This document shows positions 1 to 5,852 of a stretch of DNA of 5,852 nucleotides, piece by piece. The DNA lies in assembly GCA_031267005.1 (NCBI GenBank), contig JAIRZX010000586.1, positions 1-5,852 of the forward strand. The letters run 5' to 3'. This stretch comes from Deltaproteobacteria bacterium (GTDB lineage: Bacteria > Desulfobacterota > Desulfarculia > Adiutricales > Adiutricaceae). Each line of letters starts with the position of its first letter. Positions within the stretch are counted from its first letter, which is position 1. The translations under genes were made by a program, and so were the position numbers. The notes beneath the pieces were generated by a model, which saw only the letters and a program-made list of their open reading frames with translations, did not search any database and was not told where the DNA came from.

Positions 1-1
1 G

Positions 2-469
2 CGCCCTTATGCCAAAGCCCCGGAACCGCAGCCCAACGCGGCCAACGCGCCAGCCAAGGAACGGCGCCGCGAGCCCGGGCCGTCCGAGGGGCCGTCGCCC
101 AGCGCGGAAGCCCTGCGGGCGGGCCTGAGGTCGGGCTTCGCACCCGGAAGCGTCACGGTTAAGGACCGCTCAGGACAACATCCGGCCCTGACGCGGACGC
201 GAAGGCTGGCGGGCCCGCGTCCCGGAGCGCCAGAAGGACCAAAGCAGGACTTCGGCCTCCATCAGCGTCCTATCCGGCTCGCTTCCGGCTGGCGACCGCG
301 TCCCATCCGGCTCGCTCCCGGCTGGCATCCGCGTCCCATCCGGCTCGTTTCCCGCTGGCGGCTACGGCCCGGCAACCGGGTTTCCCGCTGCCGGCTGCAG
401 CCCGGCCGCCGGGCTTCAAGCTGCCATTCGCGGTATATCTCGCGCCCGAGCCCTTTCGTCAACAATTAA
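2..469 (+). CDS. Possible 3' end of a gene entering from the left edge; function unknown
   Basis: One frame is open from the left edge to a TAA at 467-469, about 155 codons, with its start outside the window. I do not recognise the protein. The first 50 or so codons look truly coding: nearly all end in G or C, like the intact gene at 903. They encode a polar stretch rich in Pro, Ala, Arg and Glu (for example APEPQPNAANAPAKERRR), which suggests a disordered linker or tail. After about position 165 the codon bias weakens. From 265 the frame is made of 11-residue repeats of the type RPIRLAPGWHP, encoded by a 33-bp tandem repeat. No membrane segment or catalytic motif is visible. The true gene may end earlier, with the repeat read through after a frameshift; frame 1 has a TAA at 160-162. 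Open frames of this length also arise by chance in GC-rich DNA, so confidence is limited. Confidence 0.35.
   Translation, partial: RPYAKAPEPQPNAANAPAKERRREPGPSEGPSPSAEALRAGLRSGFAPGSVTVKDRSGQHPALTRTRRLAGPRPGAPEGPKQDFGLHQRPIRLASGWRPRPIRLAPGWHPRPIRLVSRWRLRPGNRVSRCRLQPGRRASSCHSRYISRPSPFVNN
265..429. repeat. Degenerate 33-bp tandem repeat, about five units
   Basis: Units begin at 265, 298, 331, 364 and 397, exactly 33 bp apart. The first three are close copies sharing a core of the form ATCCGGCTCG followed by a CCGGCTGG-type end. The fourth and fifth are diverged and resemble each other (CGGC/CGGG-rich, ending near GCTGCC). The 33-bp period is a multiple of three, so the repeat reads as 11-residue units on either strand: RPIRLAPGWHP-like on plus and SRMGRGRQPEA-like on minus. 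It could be a coding repeat in the C-terminal tail of the left-edge frame or a noncoding minisatellite. Confidence 0.8.
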
Positions 470-629
470 GTCTCATTTGGTCGAGTCCGGCGCGGCGGGG
501 CGCCAAGCGTGCCACCCGCAAACCCGCCGCCCCCCGGCTTCTCCGGCCTCCAGCCTTCTCGTTCCTCCGGCCCCCTCCGTTAACCTTCCGCCGACCCGGC
601 TTATCCAAGCCCAATATCTAGCCTTTTGG

Positions 630-658
630 TTGACTGCGAAGGCTAATTGTGCAACATT
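630..658 (+). promoter_or_regulatory. Weak candidate promoter for the AIM24-type gene
   Basis: TTGACT at 630-635 is one mismatch from the sigma-70 -35 consensus. It is followed after 17 bp by AACATT at 653-658, which matches TATAAT at only three of six positions. It lies in the only AT-richer island upstream of the gene. It would give a leader of roughly 240 nt. This is a guess from spacing and composition. Confidence 0.2.
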
Positions 659-886
659 TGCATGTCGGCACGTCGATTTAGGCCCCTTTCCCCCCTTCGG
701 GCCGGCCGCCGGCGGCGCCCGGCAGAACCCGGGCCGCCGCCCCCCCCCCGCCCTGCCCATGCGGCCAACCGGCCCGAGGCCTCGTCACTGACAGTACCCC
801 GACGCCAGAGCCCCCAGTCCCTCCAACGCCACAGAGCCCCGGCCCCGCGGCCCGCGAGCTACGGACCGGAACGGACTAAACCGTCC

Positions 887-892
887 GAGGAG
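887..892 (+). promoter_or_regulatory. Shine-Dalgarno site of the AIM24-type gene
   Basis: GAGGAG lies 10 nt before the ATG at 903. It supports this start over the internal ATG at 945, and the family's conserved N-terminal KYEI segment begins immediately after the ATG at 903. Confidence 0.65.
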
Positions 893-902
893 ACATAGCC
901 CG

Positions 903-1568
903 ATGCCCCCCAAGTACGAGATCCTCTACGGAGAAGCCTTCCCGATGCTCCTTTACCGCCTGGACCACGGCGAGACCTTCAAGGCCGAAAGCGGCGCCAT
1001 GGTAGCCATGGACGCCAACCTCGAACTCTCGGCCAAGATGGAGGGAGGCCTGATGCAGGGCTTGGCCAGGAAATTCCTGTCCAACGAGAAGGCCTTCTTC
1101 CAGCTGGTTTCCGCCCCCAACGGCCCCGGCGAGGCCCTCTTCTCCCCGTCCTACCCCGGCGGCATCTTCCCCGTCCAGCTGGACGGCAATATAAGGCTCA
1201 GGATCCAGAAGGACGGGTTCCTGGCAGGCACCTCCGGCGTGACCGTCGAGACCATCTCCCAGGGCTTCGCCAAGGGCCTCTTCTCCAAGGAGGGCTTCTT
1301 CATCCTCCGCGCCACGGGGCAGGGCCTCCTGTTCCTGAGTTCCTACGGCGCCATCCACCCCCTCCAGATCCCGGCTGGCAAGCGGTTCAACATCGACAAC
1401 GGCCACCTGGTCGCCTGGAACGACGAACTCGGGTACGAGATCCGCAAATCCTCCAAAAGCATCGTCAGCTCCTTAACCTCCGGAGAGGGGCTGGTCTGTT
1501 CCTTCGCCGGGCCTGGCACGGTCTACATCCAGACCCGCAACCCGAAAAGCCTCGTCCGCGCCATCTAA
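903..1568 (+). CDS. AIM24 / TIGR00266 family protein
   Basis: This is a complete 221-residue protein of the AIM24 family (formerly DUF124; TIGR00266), at the family's usual length. Residues that identify it are the N-terminal KYEILYG, GAMVAM (31-36), GLFSKEG (125-131), SSYGAI (146-151), GHLVAW (167-172), SGEGLVC (193-199) and the C-terminal GPGTVYIQTRNP (203-214). The known fold is a beta-rich, tryptophan RNA-binding attenuator protein (TRAP)-like barrel. The molecular role in bacteria is not established; yeast Aim24 is a mitochondrial protein connected with inner-membrane organisation. No signal peptide or membrane segment is seen, so a cytoplasmic location is likely. The start is set by the GAGGAG site and by family alignment. 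Codons end almost always in C or G, with no internal lesion, so the gene is under selection while its surroundings are not. It has no operon partner inside the window: about 430 bp of noncoding DNA precede it and the convergent pseudogene follows 1.3 kb away. Confidence 0.95.
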   Translation: MPPKYEILYGEAFPMLLYRLDHGETFKAESGAMVAMDANLELSAKMEGGLMQGLARKFLSNEKAFFQLVSAPNGPGEALFSPSYPGGIFPVQLDGNIRLRIQKDGFLAGTSGVTVETISQGFAKGLFSKEGFFILRATGQGLLFLSSYGAIHPLQIPAGKRFNIDNGHLVAWNDELGYEIRKSSKSIVSSLTSGEGLVCSFAGPGTVYIQTRNPKSLVRAI

Positions 1569-2866
1569 GCCCGGTAGCGGCGCTGGCCTTAACGCCGATC
1601 CGGCCCTCTCCCCTCCCCTCCCCGGCCAGGCCGCACCTTCCCCGGCAGGCCGCGCCTGCCTGCGGGGAGGGAGGGAAGCCGGCCCTTTCGCGGCAAACGG
1701 GAGCTTTATTCCCGGCGAACATTCTGTTGCCCCGCGACCGGGGACGGCCCCTCCTTCATGCCTGGAACTGGGCTCCCGGCGTCCGGAGCGTCTGCCCAAC
1801 TCGCTATGCCTACCTTGTTTCTTGCCTGGAACTGGCCAACGCCCCCCGCCCTCCGCCGGAGGTTTCGGACAGGGCCGCGAACGTCCTCGGCGGCGGTCGC
1901 GCCCTCCTCCCCTTGCTGGAAAGCGGCCCGCAGACTCGCGTTCCCGGAAAACCGGCGATAAGGCAAAAGCTTTTTGGATTGAAGGGCCGGTTAGCGCCGG
2001 GGCCTGGAGGAAGCGCCCGGAAGCGACCGCAAAGCACTTCAATAAGTTGCCGCGAACTCCCGTTCTGGCGATGGCTCTAACTGTCCTCGGAAAAGCTCCC
2101 GGCCGACGGGGCCTGACAGGCGAAGAGCCGCGTCCGGGCATGGCTTGCCGCGGGGCGCCGCTCCCCGAAACCCTCCCCGCGCCGCCGGGACCGCCTCAAG
2201 TTCCTCCGGGACTGACCCCGCCGCCGGGAACAACAGTTCGCAGCCAAAGGCATTCGCCGAAGGACAACCCCAGAAGCCCGCCCCCACTCCCCGGGCAACC
2301 GGCGTCCGTCTCCTAAAGCCAGCAGGGCTATCCCTCGGCCGCCCCCATCCCCGGCAGGCGGGAGGGGGGGGTCAAGTTCGAGCCGGAGCCGTCCTGCCAC
2401 TTTGGTACGCCCCCCCTTGCCGCAACGGCGGTAACACGGCGGCGCCCGCATCCGCGGAGGGGGCGAGGCCCCCTGCGCGCCGGCCCCCTCCCAGAAAGGC
2501 GTCCCGGTCTTTAACGCGACTCCGCCGCCGCCCGTTCCCCGCAAACGGCTCCGCCGCCCTTTCCCCGCGAACCGCGCCCCCGCGCTCCCGTCCCCCGCGC
2601 GGCGTTCGGCGTCCGCCAAGGAGCCCCTCGAACCGTTTACGGCGGAAACCGGGCAGATTTTCCGTCAAGCCTACCGCGAACGTCTGCCGGACTCGCGGCA
2701 GTTTCGCTGTTCGGGGGCGGCTGGCCCGGCCCCAGCCCGCCGCGCCAATCTCCAGGCGGCAAACCCGGAGCTTCGCTTTTCCCTCAGTCGCCGCGAAGGG
2801 CGCCGGGCCGCCCGGGGGAAACGGGGCCTGGAGGCCCAAAGGACGCCAGCGGAAACGGCGCGTACC
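1569..2866. other. About 1.3 kb of GC-rich DNA with no recognisable gene
   Basis: Several frames of 70-240 codons are open on both strands, but they overlap each other, are dominated by Pro, Arg, Gly and Ala, and show no domain, no good ribosome binding site and no consistent third-position bias. I take them as chance frames of GC-rich DNA. Visible structure is limited to the hairpin at 1644-1660, a 13-bp direct repeat (TGCCTGGAACTGG at 1759-1771 and 1823-1835) and a G8 run at 2364-2371. It may be eroded remains of former genes, but nothing in it can be identified. Confidence 0.55.
1644..1660 (+). terminator. GC hairpin after the AIM24-type gene, possible terminator
   Basis: GGCAGGC and GCCTGCC form a perfect 7-bp stem around a CGC loop, 76 bp after the stop codon. 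Adjacent CCCC and GGGG could extend the stem past a bulge. No T tract follows on either strand, so classical intrinsic termination is doubtful. Confidence 0.25.
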
Positions 2867-2893
2867 TCAGGAATAGCGCTTGTCTACCCCAAG

Positions 2894-2910
2894 CCCCTCC
2901 GGGGGAGGGG
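2894..2910. other. GC hairpin at the 3' end of the pseudogene
   Basis: CCCCTCC and GGAGGGG form a perfect 7-bp stem around a GGG loop, next to a G8 run at 2907-2914. It lies inside the last codons of the reconstructed gene. No T tract follows on the minus strand, so it is not a convincing terminator. The run of G on plus, C on minus, is a likely slippage site. Confidence 0.4.
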
Positions 2911-3184
2911 GGGGTTACGCATGTCCCGTCCCTTAACATTAAGGCCGTCTCTCCCCCGTTCCCCATGAAGAGGCAGCCCACGATGTTCCTTTCCGCCTTG
3001 CCGACGGCAAGCGACACCAGGACGGGCGTTTCCGAGGCGCCAGCGTAACCCCTCCGGCGGATCTGGTCCATTACGTCCCTTGCCGCCCTTGCCGCCCCCT
3101 TGGCGTTTTCCGAAATTTTCAGTTCCATAACAACGTACGTCAGGGATACGCAGACAACCTCCAGACCAGGAGGGCCGCTGTTCA

Positions 3185-3226
3185 CCGGCTTCTCGGGGGT
3201 GACTTCCGGCTTCTCGGGGGTGACTT
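3185..3226. repeat. Perfect 21-bp tandem duplication inside the pseudogene
   Basis: Two identical 21-bp units, 3185-3205 and 3206-3226, encode a doubled VTPEKPE-type heptapeptide on the minus strand just before the nuclease core. The duplication keeps the frame. Perfect identity implies a recent event or slippage on a short direct repeat. Confidence 0.9.
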
Positions 3227-3781
3227 TAGCCCAGACCATCCTCAGGCAGGTTTTCAACAAAGAACGGCAGTAGCTCTCGCCCTTTTCCTTTAGGAGCTTA
3301 TCTGCCAGCTTCGCCTCCTTGCTCTCGTCCGGCGATTCAAGGCTGTCCCCGCCGAATATCTTGCTGATGATTTTCACGAGTGGGCTGACCAGCGGAACTT
3401 TGCCAGCGTCCAAGCTGTCAGAGTAATGAATGCCCGCAAGAAACTGAATTAAGGATCTTGCCATGCCGACGATATCGCCGGATGCCAGCCGGGCGCCCCG
3501 TTCCCTTCCGGATTTATTGATGCCCCCCCCCAGTCGGAGGTGATGTTTTCCATAAACAGCTGGGAAACCGCCTTCCGTACCTCGCTGTTGGGATAATCCA
3601 GGAGATACACTCCGCCCTTTTCGGACCCGAGGGGCAGGCAGCCGGATTGGCAGAGGAACCCAGCGGGCGAAGCGGCGTCAATTTCCCCGGGCTGTCTCGC
3701 TTGGCTGCAGCTCATTTCCCGGCACGGGAACTGGTCAGCCGTAAGCGCGTTACCCATCAGGAATTGCCTGGCGAAGGTGTC

Positions 3782-3894
3782 ATTCCAATAATTTTTCAAG
3801 ATTTCAAAATTTGATATATCCAGATAATAAATTTTTAATATCATAGATGATAGAAATGTATAGTTTTTTTGAAATCTTGAACAATTATTGGAAT
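3782..3894. repeat. 28-bp inverted repeat with a 57-nt AT-rich centre, interrupting the pseudogene
   Basis: The left arm 3782-3809 and right arm 3867-3894 are reverse complements at 27 of 28 positions (one T/G difference at 3794). The centre, 3810-3866, is very AT-rich. The minus-strand transcript would form a long hairpin. On the minus strand the gene reads TARKFRKF upstream and KNYWNDTFARQFL downstream, where I would expect the family to continue directly from KFR to NYW. The repeat and about 25 bp beside it therefore look like extra sequence of about 120 bp. It could be a miniature inverted-repeat element, but no target-site duplication is evident. A fold-back duplication is the alternative, because the outer part of the left arm appears to be the gene's own NYWN codons. 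Confidence 0.85.
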
Positions 3895-4806
3895 CAGCTT
3901 CTGATTCCATCTAAAAATTTTCTAAATTTTCTTGCCGTGAAGAAATACAGCAACGTGAAAGGATTGTAAACCCCGTTTATTCCATCGAAGGAAAACTCGT
4001 AACAATATTCCTTGAGTTTGTTAACAAGATCTTCATCGCGCATCCCGAACTAGAGAGCGGCACGGGAAATGAAGGGAGCTAATTTCGTATTCAGCTCTTC
4101 ATACGTTACGCCCATGAAAACGCCGGATTCCGGAGAAAGGGAAATATCTCTGAAATTGTTGAAGCCGTAAACACGCCAGCCGTGGAAAACTTATTGGCTC
4201 CGGCGATGAATGCTAACTTGATGTGATTTTCCTCTGCTTTTATCCGCGTGAAAAAATTTTGCATTATGTTCCGCGTATCGGAAAGCAATTTCTGATCAAA
4301 AGTTAACTTGTCCCTTCCGATAAGGTCTGTGACGGCGCCGCCGTACTCATCCAAAAGAATGACTGCCTTTTGGCCGCTCGCCTTATGGACGTCCCGGATT
4401 TGACAAGAAAAGGCATCAGCGCAATCTTCGCCGCGCTACGATGCTTGATGCCGCTCGGCTACAATGTCGGGACGGACCAGAATTCCGGCTTGTTAAATTT
4501 CCTTGCTGCCGCTTTCGGTCACGGCGGACATGTCCAGCCTGACGACGGGGCAGGCCGCGGAGTTTGGGGAGTTCATGTCTTTTCGGCCGCGAGGCCCTGG
4601 AAAAGATCTTTGCGCCCCGAATAGAAGGCATCGAGCATATTCACGGCAAGGGACTTGCCTAAACGGCGGGGAAGCGCGAAAAAATCGAACTTGCCCGCAT
4701 TATCAAGGTCCGTGATATACTTCGTCCTGTCGACGTAGACTGCCTGTTTTTCCCTGATGTTTTCAAAGAACGCCATCCCTAATGGGGAGAATATTGCCAT
4801 TGAATC

Positions 4807-4879
4807 TAAATATTAGAAAATTACTGGCATTCAATTCATATACGGTATAGTCATTTCTTTGATATTATACTAATATTTA
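4807..4879. repeat. 10-bp inverted repeat pair around the promoter
   Basis: TAAATATTAG at 4807-4816 and CTAATATTTA at 4870-4879 are perfect reverse complements 53 bp apart. One lies directly before the start codon at 4800. The other lies inside the -35/-10 spacer of the predicted minus-strand promoter. The placement fits paired operator sites for one DNA-binding protein, but AT-rich DNA gives such matches by chance more often than GC-rich DNA. Confidence 0.45.
4839..4849. promoter_or_regulatory. Operator-like palindrome
   Basis: TATAC and GTATA flank a single central base, giving an 11-bp palindrome. It lies about 8-18 nt downstream of the predicted transcription start of the pseudogene, a usual position for a repressor site. 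No repressor gene is present in the window. Confidence 0.35.
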
Positions 4880-4892
4880 ACAGCAACGGCAA
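4864..4892 (-). promoter_or_regulatory. Sigma-70 type promoter of the AAA-ATPase-like pseudogene
   Basis: On the minus strand TTGCCG (4892-4887) is followed after exactly 17 bp by a perfect TATAAT (4869-4864). Transcription would start near 4857, giving a leader of about 57 nt before the ATG at 4800. No clear Shine-Dalgarno sequence precedes that ATG; the leader is AT-rich instead. The promoter looks intact although the gene is not. Confidence 0.65.
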
Positions 4893-5640
4893 TAGGTTAA
4901 ATCCCCGGCCATTTTTTCCGCTTTCCGGCTTTGGGACTTCAAGATAGTTGAGGCGTCGGCATTGCCGGTCATAATTTTTACGGCATTCCTGGCTTTTCGT
5001 CAATCCTTCGAGTTGTTAGAAGTTTTCGGGGTTTCGGCCTCCAAAACGGGATCAAGACTTCCCGGCTAACGCGCTTCCGAAGCCAGCGGTTTCGGACGGA
5101 CCTGAAGCGGCGAACCTTATGCCGCCGATTCCCGGAGGCTTGGCGGCAGGCCAATTACGTGCCTGCGGCGGCCGCGTCCAGAATAGACCCCGGCACCTCC
5201 AAGGCCGACAACAGGAGCCGCGCGGGGACCGGCATTTACCGCCGCGTGGCTAGGCGTTTCCCCGTGGCGCCAGGAAGCGGGACAGGTACACTCTTCGCCG
5301 ATACAGGCCCCGGACTCGCGGGGGAGCCGCCCAAGTGACAGGACTCCCGAGGCGCGTTCGACGAGGGAAGACCCTCCGGCAGCTCCAAGGGGCTCCGGGG
5401 GACGGCCGCGTGCCTCTCCGCGCCATCCCATGCGTTTCACGGGAGAGCCCGCGCACGCCTTCGCCCTCCCCTTCAGGCTGACGGGGCGGGCCCCCCGCGC
5501 TCCGCCCTCGCGACGCAAGCCGGGCAAGAGCGCGGGCGGCTTCCCCCGATGCAGGACTCTGGCTCCGGCCAAACCCGAGCCGCCTGTTTCGGAATTGGGG
5601 AACCGGTCGCCGCCGACTGTGAATGGCCGTTCAAATTTTC
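4893..5640. other. Intergenic region with no recognisable gene
   Basis: No credible gene is seen. The longest frame here, on minus at 5117-5572, encodes a Gly/Arg/Pro-rich product without any recognisable domain. A 9-bp stem with a 3-nt loop (TCCGAAGCC, AGC, GGTTTCGGA; one G-U pair) lies at 5076-5096 without a T tract. Composition shifts from mixed near 4900-5070 to strongly GC-rich beyond about 5100. Confidence 0.5.
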
Positions 5641-5852
5641 ATGGCCAAACCCGATTCGCTGGATCCCGCGAACCCGCGATCAAGGATCCCGGATCCCGGA
5701 TCCCGCAAACGCATCTCTCAGCGAGCGGCGCGAAATTCCTCGTTTCCCTTTGAACTGGCAATCTGCCGCTCCAAGAACCGCGTCCAGATCCGCCGCACCT
5801 TCGTCCGGCCGCAACCGCCCGATCCCCGGCCAGCTGGGACCCCCGACCGCTC
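5641..5852 (+). CDS. Possible gene start running off the right edge; function unknown
   Basis: From the ATG at 5641 a frame is open to the right edge (70 codons, no stop). I do not recognise it. The start is poorly supported: no Shine-Dalgarno sequence precedes it. The first 25 codons cross the GGATCCC array and look low-complexity. From about 5755 (ELAICRSKNRVQIRRTFV) nearly all codons end in C or G, as in the intact gene at 903, which is the main argument for coding. The opposite strand is also open here, from the right edge to a TGA at 5720-5718, and would give a basic C-terminus containing RRIWTRFLERQIA. That is at least as protein-like, so the strand is uncertain and only one of the two can be right. 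Confidence 0.25.
   Translation, partial: MAKPDSLDPANPRSRIPDPGSRKRISQRAARNSSFPFELAICRSKNRVQIRRTFVRPQPPDPRPAGTPDR
5684..5704. repeat. Three tandem GGATCCC heptamers
   Basis: GGATCCC occurs three times head to tail at 5684-5690, 5691-5697 and 5698-5704, with a fourth separate copy at 5661-5667. The unit contains the palindrome GGATCC. The 21-bp array keeps the frame of the open reading frame that crosses it. Confidence 0.85.

Larger units (their letters stand above)
470..902. other. Intergenic GC-rich stretch upstream of the AIM24-type gene
   Basis: No credible gene is seen here. Frames open in this stretch encode Pro/Arg/Gly-rich products with no recognisable domain, and they overlap on both strands. 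A short AT-richer island at about 600-665 is the only place with a possible promoter. A C10 homopolymer lies at 740-749. Near the downstream gene, CGGAC and GTCCG around the sequence TAAACC form a short inverted repeat just before the ribosome binding site, which could fold into a weak leader hairpin. Confidence 0.55.
2867..4800 (-). pseudogene. Decayed AAA-ATPase-like / PD-(D/E)XK nuclease family gene
   Basis: Members of this family join an N-terminal AAA-ATPase-like domain (PF09820) to a C-terminal PD-(D/E)XK nuclease-like domain (PF08011). They occur in many paralogs in gut and anaerobic bacteria and their function is unproven. The ATG at 4800 opens with the family's typical N-terminus (SPLGMAFFENIRE, then YVDRTKYI). 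Walker A is PRRLGKS at 4651-4671 (residues 44-50). Walker B is VILLDEY ending at about 4344, followed by G where the family usually has D. AFIAGANKFS follows, then NNFRDISLSPESGVFMG at about 4160-4110. The middle region has FLCQSGCLPL and VYLLDYPNSEVR. The nuclease end keeps VVMELK (E at 3125-3123, K at 3119-3117), but the expected upstream Asp is Gly at 3167-3165. Lesions seen are: frame change near 4580; TAA 4495-4493; TAG 4438-4436; frame change near 4165-4190; TAG 4052-4050; TGA 3896-3894 plus an AT-rich interruption; frame change at the C9 tract 3523-3531; and a probable one at 2907-2914. Correcting the last gives a short tail ending DKRYS at a TGA at 2867-2869; uncorrected, the frame runs on to 2784. 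Confidence 0.88.

Noticed and set aside
265..429. CRISPR array
   Set aside because: The units are contiguous 33-bp copies without unique spacers, so it is a tandem repeat.
876..1406. 176-codon frame on the minus strand
   Set aside because: It is antisense to the intact AIM24-type gene and is open because that gene's codons end in C or G.
1473..2141. 222-codon frame on the minus strand
   Set aside because: It overlaps the end of the AIM24-type gene, and its product is Arg/Gly/Pro-rich with no domain.
2145..2876. 243-codon frame on the plus strand
   Set aside because: The product is Pro/Arg/Ala-rich and low complexity, overlaps open minus frames and the pseudogene end, and shows no domain or ribosome binding site.
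3449..3910. Separate gene starting at the ATG at 3908-3910
   Set aside because: The ATG and the first 45 or so codons lie at or inside the inverted-repeat interruption. Only the later part is the family's middle region, so this is a fragment of the pseudogene.
4050..4495. In-frame TAA and TAG codons as possible stop-codon recoding
   Set aside because: Frame changes accompany them, both TAA and TAG occur, and the intact gene at 903-1568 uses no internal stop and ends in TAA. Decay explains all of it.
5076..5096. Intrinsic terminator
   Set aside because: The 9-bp stem with 3-nt loop has no T tract on either strand and no gene ending beside it.
5117..5572. 151-codon frame on the minus strand
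   Set aside because: It has no recognisable domain and Gly/Arg/Pro-rich composition, with competing frames on the other strand.

Overview
The window is high-GC bacterial DNA with very low apparent coding density. Only one gene is clearly intact. The organism cannot be named from this. The intact gene's NNC/NNG-biased codons and the AAA-ATPase-like/PD-(D/E)XK gene family would fit a Desulfobacterota-type (deltaproteobacterial) or other host-associated anaerobe with an accessory-rich, decaying genome. That placement is inference and weak.

Layout. Positions 2-469 (+) hold an open frame entering from the left edge, probably the 3' end of a gene. Its last third is built on a degenerate 33-bp tandem repeat. 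Positions 470-902 show no recognisable gene. Positions 903-1568 (+) encode a full-length AIM24/TIGR00266 family protein with a Shine-Dalgarno site. Positions 1569-2866 are about 1.3 kb of GC-rich DNA rich in C and G runs, with no credible gene. Positions 2867-4800 (-) are one long decayed gene of the AAA-ATPase-like/PD-(D/E)XK nuclease family. It can be read end to end only by crossing at least four frame changes, three nonsense codons and a roughly 120-bp AT-rich interruption that carries a 28-bp inverted repeat. Its promoter (TTGCCG-17-TATAAT) and an operator-like palindrome are still visible at 4839-4892. Positions 4893-5640 have no recognisable gene. A second open frame, of uncertain strand, runs off the right edge from 5641.

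The genes do not form a visible pathway. The AIM24-type gene stands alone and points toward the dead ATPase gene, which is transcribed in the opposite direction from a more AT-rich segment. I did not find a convincing new biological system. The most informative signals are the stepwise decay of the ATPase/nuclease gene, the inverted repeat inside it, the 33-bp repeat, and the long homopolymer tracts, two of which sit exactly where the reading frame changes.
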